Positions 17,013 through 26,033 of a DNA stretch of 64,000 nucleotides are shown piece after piece. A program made the position numbers and the translations under genes. A model generated the notes under the pieces. The model ran no database searches. It saw only the letters and a program-made list of their open reading frames with translations, and had not been told where the DNA came from. The stretch comes from Bacteroidales bacterium UBA6192 (GTDB lineage: Bacteria; Bacteroidota; Bacteroidia; Bacteroidales; F082), in assembly GCA_002422725.1 (NCBI GenBank), contig DITE01000019.1, forward strand, positions 1 through 64,000. Reading direction: 5' to 3'. Position 1 is the first letter of the stretch. Each line of letters opens with the position of its first letter.

Positions 17013-17897
17013 TTAAAATGTTATAAAAACTTCCGGGTCAACTGGTGAACTATTGAGCCACAACTCAAAATGCAAATGCGGACCACTTGACAATTCACCG
17101 GTTTCACCTATAATGGCTATGGCTTCACCTGCCTTCACAACATCGCCTTCTTTTTTCAACAAAACAGAATTGTGTTTATACACCGATACCAGATTACCGG
17201 CATGCAGCAGTCCAATTACATAGCCTTTATCAAGAGTCCAATCGGCAAAAACAACAGTACCATCAAGCGTTGACTTGATGGCCTCATTGCTTTTAGCCAC
17301 AATATCAACTCCAAAATGCTTCTGAATGGGATCGAACTTATTGGTCAACGTACCTTTCAAGGGAACAAAGAAATTTTGTGTCGGACGGCGTGCTACCCTT
17401 AGGTTCTCGGGAGCCGACATTGGATCATTAACCAGATTAAACCGGCCACTTTCAAACTCGGCCCTCAACAAACTATCCTGAACTGATTTTTGAAATTTAA
17501 TGGTGTCAAATGCTGTCGGATTTGCAGCAACAGTGGTAGCTATAGGTGTATCATCCAATTCATTGTAACCATCGATTATCCGACGGAGGTTGGCCAGAAA
17601 TGCTTCTTTCTGCTGAAAAACACGCTGAAGTGAATCAGCCTTTCGGTCAAGTTCAATCACTTTGCGGGTAAGGCTGATATCCGTGTATCCTGGAATATAT
17701 TCTCTCAATGGGGTGAACGCAATAATATAGGTAGTTACAAAGATCAGAAATACAGATAAGCTTACCAAAACAACAAAAACATTCATTCTACTCAGTCGAA
17801 AACTGATTCTCTCTTCGTAAGTTTCATCGTGCAAAATAACCAAGCGGTACTTATGGCGTAACTTTTTATACCATTTTTCTTTCGTCTCCTGAGCCAT
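17013..17897 (-). CDS. Membrane-anchored M23 family metallopeptidase
   Basis: This 294-residue protein is a bitopic cell-wall endopeptidase candidate. Residues 1-33 are cytoplasmic and basic; one membrane helix spans about 35-57 (VFVVLVSLSVFLIFVTTYII). A periplasmic coiled coil follows (about 80-115, RKVIELDRKADSLQRVF). The peptidase domain occupies about 180-290. Zinc motifs look intact: HFGVD (His...Asp) and HLHFELW at the end. Bacteroidota M23 enzymes of this size near bactofilin genes take part in cell shape; a bactofilin lies 3 kb away at 20884. It is divergent from porW/sprE. A -7 box is visible upstream at 17915-17922. Confidence 0.92.
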   Translation of the reverse strand: MAQETKEKWYKKLRHKYRLVILHDETYEERISFRLSRMNVFVVLVSLSVFLIFVTTYIIAFTPLREYIPGYTDISLTRKVIELDRKADSLQRVFQQKEAFLANLRRIIDGYNELDDTPIATTVAANPTAFDTIKFQKSVQDSLLRAEFESGRFNLVNDPMSAPENLRVARRPTQNFFVPLKGTLTNKFDPIQKHFGVDIVAKSNEAIKSTLDGTVVFADWTLDKGYVIGLLHAGNLVSVYKHNSVLLKKEGDVVKAGEAIAIIGETGELSSGPHLHFELWLNSSPVDPEVFITF

Positions 17898-17914
17898 AGA
17901 AATGAATTAGCGAA

Positions 17915-17922
17915 CAAAAATA
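17915..17922 (-). promoter_or_regulatory. Putative -7 element for the M23 peptidase gene
   Basis: TATTTTTG on the minus strand is a perfect TAnnTTTG, about 18 nt before the ATG. The nearest TTG upstream is 25 nt away, slightly long for a -33 element. Confidence 0.42.
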
Positions 17923-18105
17923 TCAAAAAAATCTGTGCGGGGAATTGCAACATATGGTCAAACGGCGGCCATTTTCTCACTTGATGAATCGAAATGGATA
18001 CTTTCCGCACAACACAGACGTTTTAGATGTTGAAAAGTAAGCTTTAGATTTTTCAAAAAAGAAGCCTGACTTAAAAACTACATACCGGTTAACGCAAATA
18101 TTTCG

Positions 18106-18113
18106 TAGTTTTG
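18106..18113 (+). promoter_or_regulatory. Putative -7 element for porW/sprE
   Basis: TAGTTTTG matches TAnnTTTG. Transcription would begin near 18120, about 60 nt before the gene. No clear -33 element is seen. Confidence 0.42.
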
Positions 18114-18181
18114 CGATGGTTCTTCATGGCAACCTATGAAGGATATGCACGTTGAGCTGGATGGGGTTATACTAAAACCGG

Positions 18182-20848
18182 GTGATTAGAGTTAATGATT
18201 CAAAAAAAATAGCTATTTTGAAAATCAATCATAAAAACTGGCTTTTTGCCCTTTTTATTCTGTTAGTACTATCATCGTGTTCAACGAAGAAAAACACATG
18301 GAGCAGACGTGCTTTCCACAACACCACCAGCCATTACAACGTTTACTGGAATGGCAATGAAAGCCTGAAAACAGGCGCCTCAGAACTCCGTAAAAGTGCA
18401 ATTGATGATTTCAGTAAAATTCTCCGGGTTTATAACTACGGCAAAAAAGCTGATGCCCAGAAACAATACTCCACCATGGACCGGGCCATTCAAAAGGCTT
18501 CAATCGGAGTGCAAAGGCATTCCATGGTATTCGGGGGACGGGAGCAGGTAAAATGGATCGATGACAGTTACCTGATGATGGGGAAGGCCTACTTTTTCAA
18601 GTATGATTTTATTGGAGCCAGACGGACTTTTGAGTTTGTGGCCCGCAATTACTCTTACAATAGCATAACCCATAATGCCGACCTTTGGCTCGCACGCACC
18701 TATATCCAGCTTGAGCAATATGAAAAAGCAATTGCCTTACTCAATGCTTTAGAAGCCAAATCAAAAGTAATGAAAATGCCGGCAGAAGTAAACGAACATC
18801 TGCCCATTGTGTTCGCTGACTATCACATTGCTATGGGAAATTACCTCCAGGCGTTGCCATACTTAAGACAAGGTATCATTACTTCAAAAGACCGACTGAT
18901 GACCACGAGGCTCATGTTTATCAGTGCCCAGATTTATGATCTGGCCGGTGAACAGGTCAAATCGCTCGATTTTTACCAGAAAGTCATCAAACGAAATCCT
19001 CCTTATGAAATGGCCTTTGAAGCCCGTATAAACCTCGCAACAGCTTACGATGCCAATTCGGGAAACAGCAAACAGATTATCAAGGTTTTAAAAAAGATGC
19101 TCAGAGACGACAAAAACGTTGATTTCAGAGATAAAATATATTACGCATTGGCCAAAGTGGCAGAAAAAGACGGAAGCGACAGCCTTTCCATGCAATACCT
19201 TATTAAATCAGTTGAGGTGAGTGTTAAAGACAACACCCAGAAAGCAACTTCATCCCTCAAATTGGCGGGGATGCTTTTTGACAGAGCAAAATATGTGAAA
19301 TCGCAGGCATACTACGACACAGCCGTTCAGGTTTTGCCTGCAGACTATCCCGGTTTCGACAGCATTAAATCACGAGCTGTTGTGCTGGGCGATCTGGTAC
19401 TGAATCTGAGCACCTGGCAGGAGCAAGATAGTTTGTTAAAAATGGCAACGCTTGATTCAACAGCATTATATGCTATCATCGACCAGCTGATCATTGATTT
19501 TGAAAAGAAAGAGAAGGAAAAAATCGAAAATGAAGCGCAGGCTGAATTCATGCGCCAAAGTATAGGGCCGGGTGTACAAAAAAGTGGAGGAGTATCTGGC
19601 CCTCAATCCGGAGAATGGTATTTTTACAATGCGAATACGCTAAGTTTTGGGTATACTGAATTTTTGCGCAAATGGGGAAGACGCAAGCTCGAGGACAACT
19701 GGCGTATCAGTGATAAACGGTCGATTAGTTTCGATGACGCCTCTTCATTAATATCTGATCTTAAAGAAGTCAGCGAGCCTGATAGTGTAGTTTCAGGCAA
19801 TACTCCCCGAAGCAGAAACTATTATCTGGCCAATTTACCATTTGAAGAAGAACAAAAAAAACAAAGCAATGACCTCATTATGGAGGCTATAAACAGTGTC
19901 GGGTACATCTATAAAGAAAACCTGAACGATTTTGACCGTGCTACGGAGGCTTATCTGGAACTCAACAGACGCTATCCTGATAATCCATATCGGTTAAATT
20001 CATGGTATGCACTTTACAAAATCGGACAAACCAGAGGCGATAAAACAAGTGAAGAATATTATAAAAACCTGATTCTGACTAACTATCCCGACACTGATTA
20101 TGCACGGATTATCATTGATCCGGATTTTTATTTGAAATCCAGATCCTTGCAGGCTGAATCTATAGAATTTTATGAGCAGACTCTGGAAGCCTACAAAAAA
20201 GAGCAGTATTTCAGGGTTCTGCTGAATGCGAACCAGGCAAGAGAAATCTATGCTTCCGATTCACTTCTAATGCCAAGATTCGATTTTTTAAGAGCCATAT
20301 CCATCGGAAAAACCGAAGTTCTCGATTCAATGGCAGTTGCATTAAACGAATTGGTGCTTAAGTATCCGCAAAGTGAAATAACTCCATTGGCTGTTGATAT
20401 CTTAAGGAAACTTAGTCTCAATTATAACGTAAAGGTGGAAATCCCTGAGGACATGCGAAATCCTTTACTTGATTCGGTTAGTTCGCCCTTTCAGTTTGAT
20501 CCCCTTGCAGTTCATATGGTCATGGTTATCAGCAACAGCAACACAGTTCGTATTGATCCCCTGAAAGTGAGGCTTTCAGATTTTAACACCAAATATTTCA
20601 CCCTCAAACAGCTCAGCATTAAAAATCTTATGCTCGACAATGCAAGATCATTGATTACAATTGGTAACTTTGTCAATGCTTCAGAAGCGATCGATTATTA
20701 CAATACCCTGGTTGGAAACGACTATGTTTTTGGAAATTTAAATAAAAACGATTTTGAGGTTTATCCTATTTCTGCATCCAATTATCCGCTCTTTTATAAG
20801 GAAAAGGATATTGTTCAGTATCGTAAATTTTGGACATCAAACTATTAG
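18182..20848 (+). CDS. porW: Type IX secretion lipoprotein PorW/SprE
   Basis: This 888-residue lipoprotein has the segment after its lipobox (LSSC, then STKKNTWSRRAFHNTTSHYN and VYWNGNESLK) that is diagnostic of PorW/SprE. The body is built of TPR-like helical hairpins (for example LWLARTYIQLEQYEKAIALL near 170). PorW/SprE is an outer-membrane lipoprotein needed for type IX secretion and links the ring to the translocon. The only initiators in frame are GTG at 18182 (Cys33) and TTG at 18218 (Cys21); the TTG gives a more usual signal peptide (MKINHKNWLFALFILLVL). Both are possible. Bactofilin follows 35 bp later. Confidence 0.92.
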   Translation: MIRVNDSKKIAILKINHKNWLFALFILLVLSSCSTKKNTWSRRAFHNTTSHYNVYWNGNESLKTGASELRKSAIDDFSKILRVYNYGKKADAQKQYSTMDRAIQKASIGVQRHSMVFGGREQVKWIDDSYLMMGKAYFFKYDFIGARRTFEFVARNYSYNSITHNADLWLARTYIQLEQYEKAIALLNALEAKSKVMKMPAEVNEHLPIVFADYHIAMGNYLQALPYLRQGIITSKDRLMTTRLMFISAQIYDLAGEQVKSLDFYQKVIKRNPPYEMAFEARINLATAYDANSGNSKQIIKVLKKMLRDDKNVDFRDKIYYALAKVAEKDGSDSLSMQYLIKSVEVSVKDNTQKATSSLKLAGMLFDRAKYVKSQAYYDTAVQVLPADYPGFDSIKSRAVVLGDLVLNLSTWQEQDSLLKMATLDSTALYAIIDQLIIDFEKKEKEKIENEAQAEFMRQSIGPGVQKSGGVSGPQSGEWYFYNANTLSFGYTEFLRKWGRRKLEDNWRISDKRSISFDDASSLISDLKEVSEPDSVVSGNTPRSRNYYLANLPFEEEQKKQSNDLIMEAINSVGYIYKENLNDFDRATEAYLELNRRYPDNPYRLNSWYALYKIGQTRGDKTSEEYYKNLILTNYPDTDYARIIIDPDFYLKSRSLQAESIEFYEQTLEAYKKEQYFRVLLNANQAREIYASDSLLMPRFDFLRAISIGKTEVLDSMAVALNELVLKYPQSEITPLAVDILRKLSLNYNVKVEIPEDMRNPLLDSVSSPFQFDPLAVHMVMVISNSNTVRIDPLKVRLSDFNTKYFTLKQLSIKNLMLDNARSLITIGNFVNASEAIDYYNTLVGNDYVFGNLNKNDFEVYPISASNYPLFYKEKDIVQYRKFWTSNY

Positions 20849-20883
20849 GTATAGCGTTTTAATATAAATAAACCATATTTTCC

Positions 20884-21273
20884 ATGTTAAAATCAAATCC
20901 AGGCGACAGCACCTCGCGCAACATGATCGGACAGGGAACTGTTATTAAAGGCGATATTGAGTCGAAAGGTGATTTGCGCATCGATGGACATCTCATTGGC
21001 ACAATCAAATCGACAGGCAAAATTGTTGTTGGTGCAACCGGAAGCGTTGAAGGTGAGTTATTCTGCAAACAAGCCGATATCTCTGGTAAAGTGGATGCAA
21101 ATCTTGTGGCAGATGAACTAACACTGCTAAAATCGACGGCTGTATTCTCCGGAGACCTGATTACAGCAAAGCTCTCCATTGAGACCGGAGCAATATTTTC
21201 GGGCAAATGCCAAATGAAAAATGCCGGTGAAAATTTAACCAGGCAAAATGAAAAAAAAGAGTCAAAGCCCTGA
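20884..21273 (+). CDS. Bactofilin (polymer-forming cytoskeletal protein)
   Basis: This 129-residue protein is a compact bactofilin. The DUF583 beta-helix spans about residues 15-105, with the typical repeating turns IGQGTVIKGDIESKGDLRID, GHLIGTIKSTGKIVVG and ISGKVDANLVADEL. A short polar tail follows. Bactofilins polymerise without nucleotides and localise cell-wall enzymes. The nearby M23 peptidase (17013-17897) is a plausible partner, as in LmdC-bactofilin pairs. Its 3' end overlaps atpZ by 26 bp, so translation of the two is probably coupled. Confidence 0.95.
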   Translation: MLKSNPGDSTSRNMIGQGTVIKGDIESKGDLRIDGHLIGTIKSTGKIVVGATGSVEGELFCKQADISGKVDANLVADELTLLKSTAVFSGDLITAKLSIETGAIFSGKCQMKNAGENLTRQNEKKESKP

Positions 21274-21475
21274 CGATAACCCACTTCGGACCTATGCCAG
21301 GTACTCATCACTTGCTTTTCAGATGCTTGCAATTATTCTGATTGGCGTGTGGGGAGGCAGGTCGCTGGATAAATGGCTTGAATTAAAAATTCCTGTGTTT
21401 ACGATGGTTTTATCGGTTGTTTCCGTATCTTTATCCATCTATTATGCCGTAAAAGATTTTATTCGAAAACCATGA
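21248..21475 (+). CDS. AtpZ/AtpI family protein
   Basis: This 75-residue protein has two membrane helices (about 19-35 and 48-66) separated by GGRSLDKWLELKIPVF, the usual AtpZ/AtpI hairpin. Such proteins help assembly of, or Mg2+/Ca2+ supply to, F-type ATP synthase and normally sit at the head of the atp operon. Here the start overlaps bactofilin by 26 bp and the stop overlaps the next gene in ATGA. No F-ATPase subunit follows; the next genes are a small membrane protein and queD. Confidence 0.85.
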   Translation: MKKKSQSPDDNPLRTYARYSSLAFQMLAIILIGVWGGRSLDKWLELKIPVFTMVLSVVSVSLSIYYAVKDFIRKP

Positions 21476-21867
21476 ACCTGATGAAAAAGTTTCTGATAAA
21501 AATGGTGATAGTTACTTTGATTGCAGGAGTACTAACTTTTCTTGTTTTCCATAAACTCGGCGAAAATATGCAAACTCCTGCATGGCCATGGCTATTGTTG
21601 TTTTTCTTTGGCAGCAACTCATTTCTATATTTTCTCTTCACACGCTATAAATCGAGCAAGCTAAGCTCATTTGCTAATTTCTTTATGCTGGCCACATTTT
21701 TAAAACTTATTGTTTATTTGGCTGTTATTGTTGTTTACTTGCTTTTTAACAAAGAAGAAGCTGCCCCATTTCTGATAACATTCTTGCTTTATTACATCAT
21801 TTTTACAGGAATTGAGGTCGCATCAGTTACAGGGCTGCAGCAAAAACCATCTGAGAAAACAAAATGA
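21472..21867 (+). CDS. Small four-helix membrane protein after atpZ
   Basis: This 131-residue protein has four predicted membrane helices (about 6-23, 35-52, 66-85 and 96-116) and short loops. A second in-frame ATG at residue 4 is possible; the first overlaps atpZ by 4 bp (ATGA). Its size and place after atpZ suggest the ATP-synthase subunit I-like position seen between atpZ and atpB in other Bacteroidota, but sequence alone does not prove this. atpB does not follow; the stop is 7 bp before queD. Confidence 0.75.
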   Translation: MNLMKKFLIKMVIVTLIAGVLTFLVFHKLGENMQTPAWPWLLLFFFGSNSFLYFLFTRYKSSKLSSFANFFMLATFLKLIVYLAVIVVYLLFNKEEAAPFLITFLLYYIIFTGIEVASVTGLQQKPSEKTK

Positions 21868-21874
21868 AATAACA

Positions 21875-22285
21875 ATGATTTACATCACACGCCGCGAACG
21901 GTTCAATGCCGCACACCGACTCTTCAGAAGCGATTTTACAGACAAGCAAAACAGTGAAGTATTTGGCAAATGCTCGAACCCAAACTGGCATGGGCACAAT
22001 TACGAATTGTTTGTTACCGTGAAAGGCGAGGTTAACCCCGAAACAGGCTTTCTGATTAACCTAAAAGAATTAAGCCTGCTGATCAATAAAGTGATTATTG
22101 AGAAAATCGACCACAAGAACATAAACCTTGAGGTTGATTTTATGAAAGGGAAGTTTGCTTCGACCGAAGTGCTCAGTATCGCTATCTGGGAACAGCTGGA
22201 TGACCACGTGAAATCGCTGGGAGCTGAATTGCATTGCGTAAAGCTTTTCGAATCGGAGAATAATTTTGTTGAGTATTACGGTTAA
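21875..22285 (+). CDS. queD: 6-carboxy-/6-pyruvoyl-tetrahydropterin synthase family protein
   Basis: This 136-residue T-fold enzyme has the zinc ligands His14 (AAHR), His39 and His41 (WHGHNY) and the catalytic Cys33 (FGKCSNPN). It converts dihydroneopterin triphosphate, the FolE product, to 6-carboxytetrahydropterin (queuosine route) or 6-pyruvoyltetrahydropterin. The two activities are hard to tell apart by sequence, so the symbol is provisional. The ATG at 21875 directly precedes the conserved IYITRRERFNAAHR; an earlier in-frame ATG at 21812 overlaps the upstream gene. folE follows 56 bp later, which fits a two-step pterin module. Confidence 0.85.
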   Translation: MIYITRRERFNAAHRLFRSDFTDKQNSEVFGKCSNPNWHGHNYELFVTVKGEVNPETGFLINLKELSLLINKVIIEKIDHKNINLEVDFMKGKFASTEVLSIAIWEQLDDHVKSLGAELHCVKLFESENNFVEYYG

Positions 22286-22341
22286 TATGGATGAATCTGA
22301 TTTTATACCACTTCATTATCTAAAAGCTGAAAGGATTGAAA

Positions 22342-22959
22342 ATGACAAGATCAAAGGGACTTCTTGGTTATGAGAAAATTGAAAAATTCGCTCCTGAAAA
22401 ACTAGAGGAACTCGAAAAACACTATCGGGCCATTTTAAGTCTGATCGGTGAAAATCCTGAAAGGGAAGGATTGCTCGACACCCCCCGAAGAGTGGCCAAA
22501 TCAATCCAGTTCTTAACTCAAGGTTACGACCACGATCCGCGCGAAATTCTACTATCGGCAAAGTTTAAGGAAGATTACCGGGAAATGGTCATTGTAAAAG
22601 ATATTGAAATATTCTCACTTTGCGAGCATCATATGATTCCCTTTGTCGGTCGCGCACATGTTGGCTACATCCCCAATGGCTATATTACCGGTTTAAGTAA
22701 AATTGCCAGGGTTGTTGAAGCATATTCGCGGCGCCTGCAGGTTCAGGAGAGACTCACCAGCCAGATCAAGGATGCCATTCAGCAAACATTGAAACCACTT
22801 GGTGTTGCTGTTGTCATTGAGGCCAAGCATATGTGCATGTCGATGCGTGGCGTGCAAAAGCAGAGTTCGGTAACCACTACCAGTGACTTTACCGGAGCAT
22901 TCGAACGGGCCGAAACCCGGGCAGAGTTTATCAGCCTGATCAGCTCACGGCTTCATTAA
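22342..22959 (+). CDS. folE: GTP cyclohydrolase I (copy 1, with queD)
   Basis: This 205-residue protein is FolE, which opens GTP to 7,8-dihydroneopterin triphosphate. Zinc and catalytic residues are all present: Cys94, His96 and His97 in SLCEHHMIP, and Cys165 in KHMCMSMRG. LDTPRRVAKS and the GLSKIARVVEAYSRRLQVQE helix are typical. I use the ATG at 22342; a TTG two codons earlier is also in frame. It follows queD by 56 bp, so it probably supplies that enzyme. A second complete FolE lies 5 kb away at 28058-28780. Confidence 0.95.
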   Translation: MTRSKGLLGYEKIEKFAPEKLEELEKHYRAILSLIGENPEREGLLDTPRRVAKSIQFLTQGYDHDPREILLSAKFKEDYREMVIVKDIEIFSLCEHHMIPFVGRAHVGYIPNGYITGLSKIARVVEAYSRRLQVQERLTSQIKDAIQQTLKPLGVAVVIEAKHMCMSMRGVQKQSSVTTTSDFTGAFERAETRAEFISLISSRLH

Positions 22960-23068
22960 ACAAATTGTCAGAGGAAATTGTATATCCAATTATTCGCACC
23001 CCGTATAGTTTGCGATTCACTCAGTTCTCTATTCATGAAATTTTACCAATAATCGAAAAATTATAAAA

Positions 23069-23794
23069 ATGAATTCATTACAGAACCCTTTCGGAAACAC
23101 AACCGAAATTCAAACCAATGCACTGGTTCGTACGTTTATGGCCAATGTATTTTCAAGGATGTTTATGGCACTGGCCATTACTGCTCTGATAGCCTGGCTG
23201 GCTTCGGGCAGTGATGCATTTGTTCGAATGATGTTTAATAGCCAATCTGGCGGATTGAGTATTGCCGGTTGGGTAATTATGTTATCACCATTAGGTCTGG
23301 TGCTATGGATGTCGGCAGGCTTCAACAAAATGTCGGCCGCGACGATGGCCGTCGTCTTTGCAGTTTATTCGGTTTTAATGGGATTAAGCCTCAGTTTCAT
23401 ATTCCTTGCCTACACCGGAAGTTCTATTGCCAAAACTTTTGTCATTGCTTCAGCCATGTTTGGCCTGATGGCCGTTCTTGGTTATACCACCAAAACTGAC
23501 CTGACAAAATTTGGATCGCTGATGTTCATGGGTTTAATTGGACTGATTATTGCCTCGGTAGTGAATTATTTTATGAAAAGCAGCACTATGGAATATATAA
23601 TCAGCTTTGTTGGAGTCCTGGTTTTTACAGGTCTTACTGCGTACGATGTGCAGAAAATCAAAAGGTTAGGTGTTAACGCAATTGAACAGGGCGATTCGAT
23701 GACGAAAATTGCGATCATGGGTGCGTTGACACTTTATCTTGACTTTATCAATTTATTCCTATTTTTGCTTCGCTTTTTCGGTAACAGAAGATAG
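23069..23794 (+). CDS. Bax inhibitor-1/YccA family membrane protein
   Basis: This 241-residue protein has seven membrane helices beginning near residue 27 and the BI-1 family C-terminal pattern: FTGLTAYDVQKIKRLG, then GALTLYLDFINLFLFLLRF with its conserved Asp. Family members are pH-sensitive Ca2+ leak channels or modulators of membrane proteases; the bacterial role is unclear. It stands alone between folE and fabD, with about 109 bp upstream and 48 bp downstream. Confidence 0.94.
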   Translation: MNSLQNPFGNTTEIQTNALVRTFMANVFSRMFMALAITALIAWLASGSDAFVRMMFNSQSGGLSIAGWVIMLSPLGLVLWMSAGFNKMSAATMAVVFAVYSVLMGLSLSFIFLAYTGSSIAKTFVIASAMFGLMAVLGYTTKTDLTKFGSLMFMGLIGLIIASVVNYFMKSSTMEYIISFVGVLVFTGLTAYDVQKIKRLGVNAIEQGDSMTKIAIMGALTLYLDFINLFLFLLRFFGNRR

Positions 23795-23842
23795 GGGATT
23801 TGCCTCGGGAGTGTTATCAGATTTTTCATCTAAAAACCATAT

Positions 23843-24727
23843 ATGAAAGCTTACGTTTTTCCTGGTCAGGGAGCACAGTTTGTTGGAATGGGCAAAGATT
23901 TGTTCGATAAATCACCCAAAGCCAGGGAGTTATTCCTTAGAGCAAACACCATTTTAAAATTTAAAATTACTGATCTGATGTTTGAAGGCACCGACGAGGA
24001 CCTTAAACAAACCAACGTTACCCAGCCATCCATTTTTCTTCATTCAGTGATTCTGGCTCTTACTCTGGGCGATGATTTCAGACCTGATATGGTAGCCGGT
24101 CACTCTTTGGGTGAGTTTTCGGCTCTTGTTGCCAACAAAACCCTCACTTTTGACGATGGACTGAAACTGGTTGCAAAACGCGCTCAGGCCATGCAACAGG
24201 CTTGTGAGATGCAACCCAGTACCATGGCTGCAATTCTGGGTTTGGACGATAAAGATGTGGAAGCAATTTGCAACGGAATCAAAGATGAAATTGTTGTGCC
24301 AGCCAATTATAACAGCCCCGGACAGTTGGTAATCTCAGGGAGCGAAAAAGGGATTGCCATGGCATGCGAAAAGTTATTGGCTGCCGGTGCCAAAAGAGCT
24401 CTGCCTCTTAAAGTTGGTGGGGCATTTCACTCACCACTTATGGAACCTGCGCGCGTGGAACTTGCCGAAGCTATCGGAGCAACAAAATTCAGCCGGGGAA
24501 TTTGTCCAATTTACCAGAATGTTACCGGTCAATCGGTTACCGACCCTGATATCATAAAAAGCAATTTGATTGCCCAGCTTACCTCACCTGTTCGCTGGAC
24601 GCAGATCATGAACAATATGCTTGCCAACGGGGTAAAAGAAATTGTTGAAGTAGGGCCAGGAACTGTGCTTCAGGGTTTGTTTAGAAAAATGGATAAAAAC
24701 ATCCTCACCTCGAGCGCATCGATCTGA
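23843..24727 (+). CDS. fabD: Malonyl-CoA:ACP transacylase
   Basis: This 294-residue protein is FabD, which moves malonyl groups from CoA to acyl carrier protein at the start of fatty acid synthesis. It has the oxyanion GQGAQ at residues 8-12, nucleophile Ser88 in AGHSLGE, the Arg-containing segment AKRAQAM near 118, and the catalytic His in GGAFHSPLM near 199. Length is normal. It ends 28 bp from the convergent cinA. No other fab genes are nearby. Confidence 0.97.
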   Translation: MKAYVFPGQGAQFVGMGKDLFDKSPKARELFLRANTILKFKITDLMFEGTDEDLKQTNVTQPSIFLHSVILALTLGDDFRPDMVAGHSLGEFSALVANKTLTFDDGLKLVAKRAQAMQQACEMQPSTMAAILGLDDKDVEAICNGIKDEIVVPANYNSPGQLVISGSEKGIAMACEKLLAAGAKRALPLKVGGAFHSPLMEPARVELAEAIGATKFSRGICPIYQNVTGQSVTDPDIIKSNLIAQLTSPVRWTQIMNNMLANGVKEIVEVGPGTVLQGLFRKMDKNILTSSASI

Positions 24728-24755
24728 TTTTAAGTTTTCGATAGCATCTGGCTTT

Positions 24756-26015
24756 CTATACAGAATCAGACAGCAATTCCAGTCGGAGCATATTTAATGC
24801 AGCAAGCGTGGATCGCCTGATATTTCTATCACGATGCTCGCCAAATGTATGGCAAACGGATATAGTTTCTGCTGCTGATGCAAGTGAGATCCAAATTGTT
24901 CCAACAGGTTTTTCCTGTGTTCCACCGTCAGGCCCTGCAATGCCTGAAGTAGCCAAGGCATAGTCGACTGCAAAAGTCTCGCGTGCACCTTTAGCCATTG
25001 CCTCTACCACTTCGCGGCTTACAGCTCCATATTGAAGGATTAGCTGGTTATCAACACCCAGAATTTTGTGTTTGATCTCATTTGAATAGGCCACCACCGA
25101 GCCCATAAAATAAGCTGAACTGCCAGGAACCGATGTTATCATAGCTGAAATAGCACCCCCCGTACAACTCTCTGCAATAGCGAGGGTTTTTCTGCCGGCC
25201 CCCAACATTTTACCTACAATGGATTCGAGTGATTCATCATCAAAACCATAAACATATTCATTGAGTAATCCTGCTAACTCGTTGGTAAGGCGTTTTAACT
25301 CTAGATTTAATGATAGGCTATCCATTCCGTGTCCGCTCAAACGAAGTCTTACCAATCCGGGCTGCGGAAGATAGGCCAGTTTGAAGTTGTCTGGCAATTC
25401 CTCTTCCCAGTTCAGGATGCGGTCTGCCAGCACCGACTCCCCTACTCCAGTTGTCATCAGTGTTTTGTGAACCAGATTCTGTGTCCAGACGCAACGTTTT
25501 AACTTTGGAATTACTTCAGCTACAAACATGGCTTTCATTTCGAATGGCACGCCTGGCATCGACACAATGAAACCACCCTCCTTTTCAAACCACATACCCG
25601 GAGCAGTGCCCAGATTATTCCTAATCGGTTCACAAACAGCAGGCAACATGGCCTGCTCCCTGTTTCTTTCGGTCATAGCATAGCCTCGCCGGGCAAACAA
25701 CTCACTTGCCTGATTAAATGCTTCCTGATTAAAAATTAATTCAGTATTGAAATATTTACACAAGGCAGGTTTGGTAATATCGTCTGATGTTGGACCAAGA
25801 CCACCTGTGATGAATACAACCTGAACCCTTTTCAGCGCCTCATCAATTGCCTGAAAAATATCGATTTCCTTATCCCCAATGGCTGTTATCCTGTTTAACA
25901 CAATACCAGCCAGACTGAGCTGTTCGGCCATCCATGAGGCGTTTGTATTCACAACCTGCCCAATGAGTAATTCGTCACCAATAGATATTATTTCCGCCCT
26001 GCCCGATCTTTCCAT
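24756..26015 (-). CDS. cinA: CinA-like protein: MoCF-fold domain plus nicotinamide-nucleotide amidase domain
   Basis: This 419-residue protein has the two CinA domains. The N-terminal MoCF/COG1058 domain (about 5-170; EIISIGDELLIGQVVNTNA, TGGLGPTSDDIT) is an ADP-ribose pyrophosphatase-type domain in characterised members. The C-terminal PncC domain (about 255-410; IAESCTGGAISAMITSVPGS, TSGIAGPDGGT) deamidates nicotinamide mononucleotide. Both motifs are intact. It follows the universal stress gene by 18 bp on the same strand, so the two are probably one transcript. Confidence 0.96.
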   Translation of the reverse strand: MERSGRAEIISIGDELLIGQVVNTNASWMAEQLSLAGIVLNRITAIGDKEIDIFQAIDEALKRVQVVFITGGLGPTSDDITKPALCKYFNTELIFNQEAFNQASELFARRGYAMTERNREQAMLPAVCEPIRNNLGTAPGMWFEKEGGFIVSMPGVPFEMKAMFVAEVIPKLKRCVWTQNLVHKTLMTTGVGESVLADRILNWEEELPDNFKLAYLPQPGLVRLRLSGHGMDSLSLNLELKRLTNELAGLLNEYVYGFDDESLESIVGKMLGAGRKTLAIAESCTGGAISAMITSVPGSSAYFMGSVVAYSNEIKHKILGVDNQLILQYGAVSREVVEAMAKGARETFAVDYALATSGIAGPDGGTQEKPVGTIWISLASAAETISVCHTFGEHRDRNIRRSTLAALNMLRLELLSDSV

Positions 26016-26033
26016 CTCTATAAAAATGAATTG

